From Sphingopyxis sp. H115 (lineage in GTDB: Bacteria; Pseudomonadota; Alphaproteobacteria; Sphingomonadales; Sphingomonadaceae): a stretch of 64,000 nucleotides of DNA. Both the position numbers and the translations under genes were made by a program. The stretch covers positions 62,001-126,000 of the forward strand of contig NZ_LNSA01000003.1 in assembly GCF_001468465.1 (NCBI RefSeq). The letters are read 5' to 3'. Positions within the stretch are counted from its first letter, which is position 1; each line of letters opens with the position of its first letter. Of this stretch, positions 54,070-62,293 are shown one piece after another. The notes beneath the pieces were generated by a model. The model made no database searches, was not told where the DNA came from, and saw only the letters and a program-made list of their open reading frames with translations.

Positions 54070-54897
54070 ATGACCACCATCACCACCAAGGACGGCACCA
54101 ACATCTTCTTCAAGGACTGGGGTCCGAAGGATGGACAGCCGATCGTCTTCTCGCACGGCTGGCCGCTTTCAGCCGACGCCTGGGACGCGCAGATGGTCTT
54201 CTTCGCCAACCAGGGCTTCCGCACCATCGCCCACGACCGCCGCAGCCACGGCCGTTCGGATCAGGTCTGGGACAATAACAATATGGACCAATATGCCGAC
54301 GACCTCGCCGAACTGATCGAACAGCTTGACCTGAAAGAGGTGATCCTCGTCGGCCACTCGACCGGCGGCGGCGAAGTCACCCGCTATATCGGACGCCACG
54401 GCACAGCCCGCGTCGCCAAGGTCGCCTTGATCGGCGCGGTCCCGCCGCTGATGCTCAAGACCGAAGCCAATCCGGACGGCTTGCCGCTCGACGTTTTCGA
54501 CGGCATCCGCAAGGGGACGTTCGACAACCGCCCGCAGTTCTTCAAAGACCTGACGCTGCCCTTCTACGGCTACAACCGCGACGGCGCGGCGGTTTCGGAA
54601 GCGGTGCGCGACGAATTCGTGCGGCAGGGCATGAACGGCGGCCTCAAGGGCCTGCTCGACAGCATCCGAGCCTTTTCGGAAAGCGACTTCAACGAGGATC
54701 TGAAGAAGTTCGACAAGCCGACGCTCGTCCTTCACGGCGACGACGACCAGATCGTGCCGATCGGCGCCGCGGCGCTCTCGACGGTCAAGATCGTCAAGCA
54801 GGCGGTGCTCAAGGTCTACAAGGGCGGAAGCCACGGCCTCACCGTCACCGAACAGGACCGGTTCAACGCCGATCTTCTCGACTTCATCAACGGCTGA
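54070..54897 (+). CDS. Alpha/beta hydrolase (non-heme chloroperoxidase-like)
   Basis: A 275-residue hydrolase of the arylesterase/perhydrolase group. The oxyanion stretch [18 protein letters not shown] (~25-42), [11 protein letters not shown] (~55-65) and nucleophile elbow [16 protein letters not shown] (~92-107) are typical. The acid is in [10 protein letters not shown] (~222-231) and the His in [23 protein letters not shown]. The group includes cofactor-free haloperoxidases; the natural substrate is unknown. GAAAGGAACC precedes the ATG. It lies downstream of a divergent GlxA regulator. Confidence 0.9.
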   Translation: MTTITTKDGTNIFFKDWGPKDGQPIVFSHGWPLSADAWDAQMVFFANQGFRTIAHDRRSHGRSDQVWDNNNMDQYADDLAELIEQLDLKEVILVGHSTGGGEVTRYIGRHGTARVAKVALIGAVPPLMLKTEANPDGLPLDVFDGIRKGTFDNRPQFFKDLTLPFYGYNRDGAAVSEAVRDEFVRQGMNGGLKGLLDSIRAFSESDFNEDLKKFDKPTLVLHGDDDQIVPIGAAALSTVKIVKQAVLKVYKGGSHGLTVTEQDRFNADLLDFING

Positions 54898-54954
54898 TAA
54901 GAAAGAGGCGCGGGCCCCCGACCGCGCCTCCTCAGCAGCATAAGGAGACGTGTC

Positions 54955-55449
54955 ATGATCCTCGGCCTCACCATATCGCAGTTCACCGCCCTTCATGTCG
55001 CGATCAGCTTCGTCGGCATCGGCGCGGGCCTCATCGCCCTCCCCGCCTTCGCCCGCGGTCGCATCCTGCCCCGCACCAACGCGATCTTCCTCTGGTTTAC
55101 CCTGCTCACCAGCCTCACGGGCTTCCTTTTTCCAATCGTCGCCTTCACCCCGGCGCTTGGCACGGGGATCGTGTCGACGCTGGTGCTCGTGGCCGCCTTC
55201 TGGGCCTGGTATGCCCGCAAGCTCGGCGGCCGGGCCGCCACCGTCTATGCGGTCAGCGCCACCGCCGCGCTCTACCTCAACATGTTCGTCCTCGTCGTTC
55301 AGTCCTTCCTGAAGGTGCCTGCGCTCAACGCGCTCGCCCCGAACGGTACCGAACCTCCGTTTGCCGCGGCACAGGGTGCGCTCCTCCTCGCCGCGATCCT
55401 CTTCGGATATTTCGCGGTCAAGGCGAGCCGGCGTCCCATCGCGGCCTGA
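54955..55449 (+). CDS. Four-helix integral membrane protein
   Basis: A 164-residue protein with four clear membrane segments (LHVAISFVGIGAGLIALPAFA, IFLWFTLLTSLTGFLFPIVAF, GIVSTLVLVAAFWAWYA, TVYAVSATAALYLNMFVLVVQSFL) and a C-terminal hydrophobic stretch. An AAGGAGA site precedes the ATG. It follows the hydrolase gene by 57 bases on the same strand and may be cotranscribed. Sphingomonads carry similar unnamed proteins; I cannot assign a function. Confidence 0.75.
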   Translation: MILGLTISQFTALHVAISFVGIGAGLIALPAFARGRILPRTNAIFLWFTLLTSLTGFLFPIVAFTPALGTGIVSTLVLVAAFWAWYARKLGGRAATVYAVSATAALYLNMFVLVVQSFLKVPALNALAPNGTEPPFAAAQGALLLAAILFGYFAVKASRRPIAA

Positions 55450-55500
55450 CCAGCCGCACGCAAACGACCCAAGGGCGGCCATCCGGCCGTCCTTGTCGCG

Positions 55501-56277
55501 TCAGGACCACAGCGCGTTGAGTGCGATGATGATCGCAACCTCGGTGAAATTGCCGAGCCCATGCGCGACGATCGGTGCGAGCAGGCTCCGCGACCGCTCC
55601 ATCAACCAGACATAGGCCAGCCCCCACACAAAGGCATAAATCTGCTGCGCCATCGCCTGGTAAAAGGGGTCGACCGCAAACGACTTCCAATGCGCGGCCC
55701 CGAACATCAGCGCGACCAGATAGGCCGCGACGGGCAGGTCGAGCGCCCCTATCCTGAGCCGCCCCGGCACGAGTACGACAAGCATCCCCACGAGCAGTCC
55801 GCGAAAGATCGTCTCTTCGGCCAGCCCCGTCGTTATCATTCCCAACAGATAGCCCGCCGAATCGATCGGCGCTTTCGAATAACTCAGGTTTGGCGCAGTC
55901 TGCGCCGCAAGCGCGGGCCAATAATCGGCGACGAGCATCACCAGCCCCATGCCCACGCCGATCAACGCGGCGACCCCGACATAATTTGCGCCCGGCGGCC
56001 ATCGCAGATGCGGGTCGGCGGCAGGCAGCAACCGGCGCATGAGAAGGATCGCGACGAAGCCAAGCAACGCCTGGAGTGCAATCGCGAGCAGCAGGAATAC
56101 CGAGATATAGCCGTCCCAAATCGGTGCGCCGGCAAGATAAAGTTCGCGCGCGGCGACGCGACCAAGTTCCAGTATCGCCTGCATTAGCGCCGCAGCGAGC
56201 AGGATCGGCCACAGGCGAAAGCGAAAGTCGGTCAGCGCCACCATCGGGCGCGGCGAAGCGGGAGAGAGGTTTGTCAT
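55501..56277 (-). CDS. CPBP-family intramembrane glutamic endopeptidase
   Basis: A 258-residue membrane protein with about seven or eight hydrophobic segments. The protease motifs are all present: AEETIFRGLLVG with the Glu pair at 154-155 and Arg159, FGAAHWKSFA with its His (motif 2), and HGLGNFTEVAI (motif 3). The CAAX-like fold cleaves within membranes; its targets are unknown. Alternative or additional upstream starts exist, but MTNLSPASPRPM at 56277 gives a normal length. It stands alone on the minus strand. Confidence 0.88.
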   Translation of the reverse strand: MTNLSPASPRPMVALTDFRFRLWPILLAAALMQAILELGRVAARELYLAGAPIWDGYISVFLLLAIALQALLGFVAILLMRRLLPAADPHLRWPPGANYVGVAALIGVGMGLVMLVADYWPALAAQTAPNLSYSKAPIDSAGYLLGMITTGLAEETIFRGLLVGMLVVLVPGRLRIGALDLPVAAYLVALMFGAAHWKSFAVDPFYQAMAQQIYAFVWGLAYVWLMERSRSLLAPIVAHGLGNFTEVAIIIALNALWS

Positions 56278-56364
56278 GCGGCGGGTCTAGGCCCGAAACC
56301 ACCCGCACTTCTTGAACGAATGTGATGCACGGCCGCAAACGACCGGAAGTGGACATTGTTTCTT

Positions 56365-56437
56365 CGTCATCCCGGACTTGATCCGGGATCCATCGCGGCG
56401 TCGAGGTCATGGACCCCGGATCAAGTCCGGGGTGACG
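56365..56437. repeat. Dispersed palindromic repeat, family B, copy 3
   Basis: CGTCATCCCGGACTTGATCC and CCGGATCAAGTCCGGGGTGACG pair across a short centre. Compare 27707 and 33914. It lies between the CPBP protease start and the AraC gene stop. Confidence 0.85.
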
Positions 56438-56483
56438 AGGGGGCGGAACCGACGTCCACTTCCCACCCCTAAGGCGACCTCCG

Positions 56484-57155
56484 CTACGCCGTCCCTATCC
56501 GCCAGCGCCGCGGGGACATCCCGGTCAGCCGCGTCACCGCCCGTGTCATATGCGCCTGATCGGCGTAGCCGGCCTCGATCGCGATCCCGGCAAGGCTCGC
56601 GTCGCTCGCAACGATCATCCGCCACGCCCGCTTCGCTTGGCAATCGGCGCGATAGGCGGCGGGGGAGACACCATAGAGCTTTTCGAAACTGCGCGAGACA
56701 TGCTCGCGCGACCGGCCACGCACCACCGCCCATTCGCCGATCCGCGGCGCCACTGACGCCCGCAGCGTCGCCGACAATTGGTCGGGCAGATCATTGGCTT
56801 CGGCCGCAGGGACAGGGGCAAATTCGTCGAGCAATGCGGCGACCGCCTCGACCGGATCGCGTTCGGCCAGCCGGACGATCCGGCCCGGATCGGCAAGCTG
56901 CGCGCGTGCCGGCCAGTCGCGGCCGTCGAACGGCAAGGGCAGGTCGAGCACTACCGTGCGTTTTGGCGAAATCCGGTCGCGATGAGCCGAAAAGGGGCCG
57001 TGGAACAGCACTTCGCCTTCGCACACCGCGATACGTCCGGCATCGCCGGCCTCCTCATAGGAACCCGCCAGCACCACCGTCGCATAGGGTTCGCGATGAT
57101 GGTGCCGCGCAATGTCCGTCGAGGCGGGTAAAAGGCTGGGTTCGATCAAATTCAT
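56484..57155 (-). CDS. AraC-family transcriptional regulator
   Basis: A 223-residue regulator with a cupin-like N-terminal domain (HHHREPYATVVLAGSYEEAGDAGRIAVCEGEVLFHGPFSAHRD) and a C-terminal AraC HTH pair: WAVVRGRSREHVSRSFEKLYGVSPAAYRADCQAKRAWRMI and LAGIAIEAGYADQAHMTRAVTRLTGMSPRRWR. The cupin may sense a small molecule. ATG 57155 was chosen as the first Met that keeps the cupin start. It is divergent from the VOC protein gene at 57289, so autoregulation or control of that gene is possible. Confidence 0.88.
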   Translation of the reverse strand: MNLIEPSLLPASTDIARHHHREPYATVVLAGSYEEAGDAGRIAVCEGEVLFHGPFSAHRDRISPKRTVVLDLPLPFDGRDWPARAQLADPGRIVRLAERDPVEAVAALLDEFAPVPAAEANDLPDQLSATLRASVAPRIGEWAVVRGRSREHVSRSFEKLYGVSPAAYRADCQAKRAWRMIVASDASLAGIAIEAGYADQAHMTRAVTRLTGMSPRRWRIGTA

Positions 57156-57288
57156 CGCCCGACCCTGTCGCGCCCGGTCGGGGATCGCAACCGCCACCGG
57201 ACCAACCTCCGGCTCAGGTCGATGGACAGGGGGTCTGCGCGTTCGTTAGAACAGGTTATCCGAACCGGAAATTGGAGGAACCATCGCC

Positions 57289-57708
57289 ATGGAAACACCG
57301 CCCTTCGCCTTGCGCGCGATCGACCATTTGGTCCTTCGCGTCGTCGATCTCGAGCGCATGGCCGGCTTTTACCGCGATGTACTGGGCTGCACCGACGAGC
57401 GCACACAGGACGAAATCGGCCTTTATCAGTTGCGCGCGGGCGGATCGCTGATCGATCTCGTCACCGTCGACGGCAAGCTTGGCTCGACGGGGGGCGCAGC
57501 GCCGGGCGCGGAGGGACGCAACGTCGACCATTTCGCCATCGCGATAACACCGTTCGACGAGCCGGCCATTCGTGCCCACCTCGCCCGTCACGACGTTGCG
57601 ATCGAACAAGCGGGTCCCCGCTACGGCGCAGAGGGCGAAGGGCCGTCGATCTACATCAGCGATCCCGAGGGCAATATCGTCGAACTCAAGGGCCCGACCG
57701 TCGACTGA
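57289..57708 (+). CDS. VOC (glyoxalase/bleomycin-resistance fold) protein
   Basis: A 139-residue VOC-fold protein: IDHLVLRVVDLERMAGFYRDVLGCTDER (~11-38) has the first metal His, VDHFAIAITPFDEPAIRAHLARHDV the second, and YISDPEGNIVELKGP (~122-136) the last Glu ligand. The group includes dioxygenases, isomerases and antibiotic-binding proteins; the role here is unknown. ATTGGAGGAACC precedes the ATG. It is divergent from the AraC regulator. Confidence 0.88.
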   Translation: METPPFALRAIDHLVLRVVDLERMAGFYRDVLGCTDERTQDEIGLYQLRAGGSLIDLVTVDGKLGSTGGAAPGAEGRNVDHFAIAITPFDEPAIRAHLARHDVAIEQAGPRYGAEGEGPSIYISDPEGNIVELKGPTVD

Positions 57709-57773
57709 ATATCTTGCGCACCCTTCCGTTTACGTTAAGGTCAGTTGCATAAAGCAACCGGAGAGACTGATTC

Positions 57774-58745
57774 ATGGCCCTTCCCCCGATTTTCGACCGC
57801 CTGCGCCTGCCCGTTATCGGTTCGCCGCTCTTCATCGTATCGGGTCCCGAACTCGTCATCGCGCAGTGCAAGGCCGGCGTGGTCGGCAGCTTCCCCGCGT
57901 TGAACGCGCGCCCGCAATCTTTGCTCGACGAATGGCTGCATCAAATCACCGAAGAACTCGCGGCGTGGGACCGCGACAACCCCGATCGACTGTCGGCGCC
58001 CTATGCGGTCAACCAGATCGTCCATAAATCGAACGACCGCCTCGAAGCGGACATCGCGACCTGCGCCAAGTGGAAGGTGCCGATCACCATCACCTCGCTC
58101 GGCGCGCGCGAGGAACTCAACCAGGCGGTGCATGGCTGGGGCGGCATCTCGCTCCACGACGTGATCGACGACCGTTTCGCGCGCAAGGCGGTCGAAAAGG
58201 GCGCAGACGGGCTGATCCCCGTCGCGGCAGGGGCCGGCGGCCACGCCGGCCGGCAATCTCCCTTCGCTTTGGTACAGGAAATCCGCGAATGGTTCGACGG
58301 CCCCGTCGCGCTGTCGGGCGCGATCGGTCATGGCCGCTCGATCCTCGCCGCGCAGGCATGCGGCGCCGATCTCGCCTACATCGGCAGCGCCTTCATCGCC
58401 ACGTCCGAAGCCAATGCCGAGGACGGTTACAAGAACGGCATCGTCGAGGGCCGCGCCGCCGACATCGTCTATTCGAACCTCTTTACCGGTGTGCACGGCA
58501 ATTATCTTCGCCAGTCGATCGTGTCGGCGGGCATGGACCCCGACAATCTGCCCGAGGGCGATTTGAAGACTATGAACTTCGGCTCAGGCGGCAACACCAA
58601 GGCAAAGGCGTGGAAGGACATCTGGGGCTCGGGTCAGGGCATCGGCCCGGTCACCGCCGTTCGCCCCGTTGCCGAATTCGTCGCCGAACTGGAGGATCAA
58701 TATCTGGCCGCACGCCGCGAACTGGAGGCCAAGGTACGGCTTTAG
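57774..58745 (+). CDS. Nitronate monooxygenase (NMO/2-nitropropane dioxygenase) family protein
   Basis: A 323-residue FMN-binding TIM-barrel protein. It begins LRLPVIGSPLFIVSGPELVIAQCKAGVVGSFPALNARP, the usual NMO opening. GADGLIPVAAGAGGHAGRQSPFALVQEIREWFDGPVALSGAIGHGRSILAAQACGADLAYIGSAFIATSEA (~140-215) is the FMN phosphate region. The family oxidises nitronates or acts on enoyl substrates in some members, so the exact reaction is open. A CGGAGAGAC site lies ahead of the ATG. It follows the VOC gene by 65 bases. Confidence 0.85.
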   Translation: MALPPIFDRLRLPVIGSPLFIVSGPELVIAQCKAGVVGSFPALNARPQSLLDEWLHQITEELAAWDRDNPDRLSAPYAVNQIVHKSNDRLEADIATCAKWKVPITITSLGAREELNQAVHGWGGISLHDVIDDRFARKAVEKGADGLIPVAAGAGGHAGRQSPFALVQEIREWFDGPVALSGAIGHGRSILAAQACGADLAYIGSAFIATSEANAEDGYKNGIVEGRAADIVYSNLFTGVHGNYLRQSIVSAGMDPDNLPEGDLKTMNFGSGGNTKAKAWKDIWGSGQGIGPVTAVRPVAEFVAELEDQYLAARRELEAKVRL

Positions 58746-58802
58746 GCTGGAGACTGCGTGTCCGGCGATTGCCGCTCGGGGGTGGGGAGCTTCCCCGCAT
58801 GA

Positions 58803-58880
58803 ACCCCGGCGAAAGCCGGGGCCCAGTGCGGAAAACGCAAGGCTGGTGTCGGCATTCCGGGCCCAGGCTTTCGCCGGGGC
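58803..58880. repeat. Palindromic intergenic repeat, family E
   Basis: AACCCCGGCGAAAGCCGGGG and, further on, GGGCCCAGGCTTTCGCCGGGG form paired arms around a centre containing GCGTTTTCC-like bases. Only one copy lies in the window. It sits between convergent genes. Confidence 0.7.
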
Positions 58881-58929
58881 GCACAATCTCTAGCCGCCGC
58901 CGTCGGCCGGAACCCGTCATGCGCACCGC

Positions 58930-59412
58930 TCACCCCGTCCCGTAAAACCGCGCCAACCGGTCGAGCGCCAGTCCGAGGACCAGTTTCCCCGACCGCGCGG
59001 GCCAGCCCATTGCCCTCTCCGCGCCGCCGATCCCTTCCCCGGCGCAAATCACCCGCCAACAGATGTCGGCCAACCCAGGTCCCGCCGCATCGAGCGCGGC
59101 ATGAAAGCGCCGGTGCGCGTCGATCCGCGCGAGCGATGCGTCGGACGCGCGCGCACCGCCGCGGCTCTTGCCCGGCGGCGCGGCGTCCCAGCGCATCGTC
59201 ACCCGCGCCGACAACCCCGCGCGCTCATAGTCGCCGCGAAGCCGCTCGCCCGCGCCGATCTGCGCCGGACTCAGATGCCCGCGCGACGCAAGCCAGGCGA
59301 TCGGGCTTTCGCCGACATTCACCGTCACATACCGCATCACCTGCGGCCCCGTTTTCCCTGGGTCGATCCGGTCGTCGGGATGGATGCGCGTTTCAAGTCG
59401 GCGAGCGGTCAT
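58930..59412 (-). CDS. DUF6456 domain protein
   Basis: A 160-residue protein. VTVNVGESPIAWLASRGHLSPAQIGAGERLRGDYERAGLSARVTMRWDAAPP and ARIDAHRRFHAALDAAGPGLADICWRVICAGEGIGGAERAMGWPARSGKLVLGLALDRLARFYG follow the pattern I associate with DUF6456. The family has no assigned function but resembles DNA-associated helical domains and is widespread in alphaproteobacteria. GGGAGAATCGC precedes the start. It is divergent from the XRE regulator at 59499. Confidence 0.78.
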   Translation of the reverse strand: MTARRLETRIHPDDRIDPGKTGPQVMRYVTVNVGESPIAWLASRGHLSPAQIGAGERLRGDYERAGLSARVTMRWDAAPPGKSRGGARASDASLARIDAHRRFHAALDAAGPGLADICWRVICAGEGIGGAERAMGWPARSGKLVLGLALDRLARFYGTG

Positions 59413-59498
59413 GCGATTCTCCCTTGCTGCGTACCGGGCTTGACATTGGATTATTTTGTAGGAAAGAAGAAACCGATTTGGTTATTCGAGGATCCGCC

Positions 59499-60059
59499 AT
59501 GATCAACAGCATCCGTTCCGTCCGCCGCGCCAAGGGCCTGACGCTCGAGGAAGTGGGCCAGCGCTGCGACCCGCCCACCACCGCGCAGACGATCGGAAGG
59601 CTCGAAACCGGCACGCGAACCTTGTCGCTCGGCTGGATGAACCGCATCGCCAAGGCGCTCGGTGTCGAAGCCGCGGAGCTCGTCCAGCTGCCACAGGACA
59701 CGCAGCTCAGCATCACCGCACTCCTCGGCGCGGAGGGCGCGCAGGCGCCGACGCGCCCCGAGCAAGCGCTCACGGCGCGTCCGGGCGAGGATATGGTCGC
59801 GGTGCGCGTCACTTCGTCAATCGGCGATTACCGCGCGGGGGATGAAATCTGGTGCCGCCGGATCGAGGGCGATTGGGGACATGCGCTCAACCGCGACCTG
59901 CTCGTCCCCCGCCCTGCCGGGCGCTTCTTCTTTGCGCGCCTGCTCAACGTCGACGGCGAGAAGCTCCACCTGCTCCCCCTCGGCACGGGCCAGCGTCAAC
60001 AGGTGGTCAGCAACCCGCCCTGGGCCGCCGTCGCTGTCCGCCTGCTCCGCACGCTCTGA
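59499..60059 (+). CDS. XRE-type regulator with S24-like C-terminal domain
   Basis: A 186-residue protein. The N-terminal HTH reads INSIRSVRRAKGLTLEEVGQRCDPPTTAQTIGRLETGTRTLSLGWMNRIAKALGV (residues 2-56), a phage-repressor-like XRE domain. The C-terminal ~90 residues (VAVRVTSSIGDYRAGDEIWCRRIEGDWGHALNRDLLVPRPAGRFFFARLLNV) look like the beta-rich S24/LexA fold but without a clear Ser-Lys dyad. It is more likely a chromosomal regulator than a prophage one. The glycosyltransferase gene follows two bases after its stop. Confidence 0.8.
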   Translation: MINSIRSVRRAKGLTLEEVGQRCDPPTTAQTIGRLETGTRTLSLGWMNRIAKALGVEAAELVQLPQDTQLSITALLGAEGAQAPTRPEQALTARPGEDMVAVRVTSSIGDYRAGDEIWCRRIEGDWGHALNRDLLVPRPAGRFFFARLLNVDGEKLHLLPLGTGQRQQVVSNPPWAAVAVRLLRTL

Positions 60060-60061
60060 GA

Positions 60062-61237
60062 GTGCCTCCGGCCGTCCCCTTGCGCGTCCTGTCGATCGCG
60101 ACGCTCTTTCCCGACGCCGCGCGGCCGAACTTCGGGCTGTTCGTCGAAAAGAGCCTGCGCGCGCTCCAGGTGCAGCCCGGCATCGAGTTGACCGTCGTCG
60201 CGCCGGTCGGACTGCCCCCCTTTCCGCTGTCGCTGCACAGGCGCTATCGCGCACTGCGCGCATTGCCACCAGCCGATGATTGGAACGGGCTCTCAGTCCG
60301 GCGGCCGCGCTTCACGCCGATCCCGCGCATCGGTGCGCGATCGAACCCGGCCAAGGTCGCGCGCGCCGTCCTCGCTGCCGTCGAAGGCTGCGAATTCGAC
60401 GTCGTCGATGCGCAATTCTTCTATCCCGACGGTCCTGCCGCGATGCGCGTGGCGGATGCGCTCGGCCTCCCCTTCTCGGCAAAGGCGCGCGGCGCCGATA
60501 TCAGCCATTTCGGCCATGATCCGGCAACGCGGTCGCAGGTGATCGAAGCGGGCGCGAAGGCCGCGGGACTGCTCGCCGTTTCGGCGGCGATGCGCGGCGA
60601 CATGGCGGCCGTCGGTATCGATCCGGCGAAAATAACCGTCCATTACACCGGCATCGATACCGCGCGTTTCCATCCCGGTGACCGCACGACCGCGCGCGCG
60701 GCACTCGGCCTGGATGGCGCCGACGCGATCCTGTCCGTGGGCGCGCTGATCCCGCGCAAGGGGCAGGCATTGGTGATCGAGGCGCTACCGGCGCTGCCAG
60801 ACGTCCACTACTGGCTCGCCGGTGCCGGCGAAGCCGAGGGCGCATATCGCGCGCTTGCGGCGAGGCTGGGCGTCGAAAACCGCGTTCATTTCCTGGGACC
60901 GGTCGCAAACGCCGATCTGCCGCAACTCTATCGGGCCGCCGATGCGGTGGTCATGCCCTCGGTCAGCGAGGGCCTTGCCAACGCATGGGTCGAGGCGCTG
61001 GCGTGCGGCACCCCGATCGTCATCAGCGACGCGGGCGGCGCCGCCGAACTGGTCACCTCGCCCGTCGCCGGCCGTATCGTCGATCGCACGCCGGCAGCCA
61101 TCGCCAAAGCCGTGCAGGCGATCCTTGCCGCGCCTCCGCCGCCGGCCGAGGTCGCCGCCAGCCTCGGCGGGCGCTTCGACTGGGATCGCAACGGCCTTGA
61201 ACTCGCCGCCCACCTGCGCCGCTGCGCCGGTCGCTAG
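60062..61237 (+). CDS. Glycosyltransferase, GT4 family
   Basis: A 391-residue GT-B glycosyltransferase. The N-terminal donor/acceptor half begins LRVLSIATLFPDAARPNFGLFVEKSLRAL. The C-terminal half has ILSVGALIPRKGQALVIEALPAL (~222-244), VENRVHFLGPVANADLPQLYRAADAVVMPSVSEGLANAWVEALACGTPIVISDAGGAAELV (~271-330) with the EX7E region. Such enzymes transfer sugars to exopolysaccharide or lipid carriers; the substrate is unknown. GTG 60062 starts two bases after the XRE gene stop with no other site, suggesting translational coupling; no ATG fits. Confidence 0.85.
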   Translation: MPPAVPLRVLSIATLFPDAARPNFGLFVEKSLRALQVQPGIELTVVAPVGLPPFPLSLHRRYRALRALPPADDWNGLSVRRPRFTPIPRIGARSNPAKVARAVLAAVEGCEFDVVDAQFFYPDGPAAMRVADALGLPFSAKARGADISHFGHDPATRSQVIEAGAKAAGLLAVSAAMRGDMAAVGIDPAKITVHYTGIDTARFHPGDRTTARAALGLDGADAILSVGALIPRKGQALVIEALPALPDVHYWLAGAGEAEGAYRALAARLGVENRVHFLGPVANADLPQLYRAADAVVMPSVSEGLANAWVEALACGTPIVISDAGGAAELVTSPVAGRIVDRTPAAIAKAVQAILAAPPPPAEVAASLGGRFDWDRNGLELAAHLRRCAGR

Positions 61238-61247
61238 ATACGGCAAC

Positions 61248-61275
61248 GCCGGCCCGCTTCAGAAAGCGGACCGGC
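61248..61275. terminator. Terminator hairpin between the glycosyltransferase and secF
   Basis: GCCGG-C-CCGCTT, loop CAGA, AAGCGG-A-CCGGC form an 11-bp stem with one mismatch. It lies between two convergent genes with no T tract; its direction is not decided. Confidence 0.6.
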
Positions 61276-61300
61276 GCCGACGTTCACAAACTGGGCGGCC

Positions 61301-62281
61301 TCAGACGACCGCGCCGTCGTCCTTGCGCTCGACGCGCTCGCCGCCGCCCATCCCGGCGGTGGTACGCGGAATGAAGCTGTCGGGCCCGACCTTCAACCAT
61401 ACGAGGACCGGCGTCGACATCAGCACCGACGAATAGCCGCCGATGAACACGCCGAACAGCATCGCGGCGGTGAAACCGAAGATCACGTCGGGGCCGAAGA
61501 TCAACAACATGCCCAGCGCCAGCACCATCGCCACCGTCGTCATCACGGTGCGCGACAGCGTCTCGTTGATGCTCAGGTTGAGCAGCGGGACGATGTCCAT
61601 CTTGCGATATTTTTTCAAATTCTCGCGTATTCGGTCATAGACGACAATCGTGTCGTTGAGCGAATAGCCAACGATCGTCAGCAGCGCCGCGACGCTGTTC
61701 AGGTCGAACTGCATCTGCGTCACCGCAAACAGGCCGAAGGTCAGCGAGACCTCGTGGAACAGGCGGCCGAGCGCCCCGACCCCGAACTGCCATTCGAAGC
61801 GAATCCAGATATAGATCGAAATCCCGATGATCGCGAGACCAAGGCTGATCGCGCCGGTCCGGATCAATTCGCCCGACACCTTGCCCGACACGGTTTCGAC
61901 CGATCCGGTCTTCGCGGTCGGAAAGGCCTTCTGGATACCCGCGACCAATTGCTGCCCCGCGCGTTCGGCGGCGGACTTGTCGCCTTCGGGCAGCGCGGTG
62001 CGGATCGATATCGCCTTGTCCGATCCGAACTGCTGGATCGTCGCCTCGCCAAGGCCGATGTCGCCAACCTTTTCGCGAATTTCGTCGATCGGCGGCATGT
62101 CCTGGGTGAATTCCACGCGGACCGACTGGCCGCCGACAAAGTCGACGCCTAGGTTCAGGCCCTTCGTCGCGACCAGCGCGATCGACACCGCCACGAGGAA
62201 AAAGCTCATGAACGAGGCCCATTTCCGCCAGCGCAGGAAATCGATGTTGGTGTTGTCGGGGACGAGTTTCAGCAAGCGCAT
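61301..62281 (-). CDS. secF: Protein translocase subunit SecF
   Basis: A 326-residue membrane protein of the SecDF-YajC accessory complex, which uses the proton gradient to complete protein export. It starts MRLLKLVPDNTNIDFLRWRKWASFMSFFLVAVSIALVATKGLNLGVDFVGGQSVRVEF, with the first membrane helix and the GVDFxGG motif. A periplasmic loop follows, then five more helices with VAALLTIVGYSLNDTIVVYDRIRENLKKYRK (~195-225), which contains the functional Asp/Arg of the proton path. It ends with a charged tail. It is 12 bases downstream of secD. Confidence 0.96.
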   Translation of the reverse strand: MRLLKLVPDNTNIDFLRWRKWASFMSFFLVAVSIALVATKGLNLGVDFVGGQSVRVEFTQDMPPIDEIREKVGDIGLGEATIQQFGSDKAISIRTALPEGDKSAAERAGQQLVAGIQKAFPTAKTGSVETVSGKVSGELIRTGAISLGLAIIGISIYIWIRFEWQFGVGALGRLFHEVSLTFGLFAVTQMQFDLNSVAALLTIVGYSLNDTIVVYDRIRENLKKYRKMDIVPLLNLSINETLSRTVMTTVAMVLALGMLLIFGPDVIFGFTAAMLFGVFIGGYSSVLMSTPVLVWLKVGPDSFIPRTTAGMGGGERVERKDDGAVV

Positions 62282-62293
62282 CGTTCCGCTCCC

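Noticed and set aside
57713-57773. MerR-type (LiuR-like) operator ahead of the nitronate monooxygenase-like gene
   Set aside because: GTTTACGTTAA looks like half of such a site, but the second half and a properly spaced promoter are missing.
59440-59468. Promoter for the XRE gene
   Set aside because: A good TTGACA is present, but no -10 box lies at the right distance.
59499-60059. Prophage repressor marking a prophage
   Set aside because: The XRE/S24-like gene has no phage genes around it; neighbours are a glycosyltransferase, DUF6456 and secDF.
59852-60061. Possible N-terminal extension of the glycosyltransferase into the XRE gene
   Set aside because: The frame is open, but the extra residues are Arg/Pro-rich noise and the glycosyltransferase fold begins just after GTG 60062.
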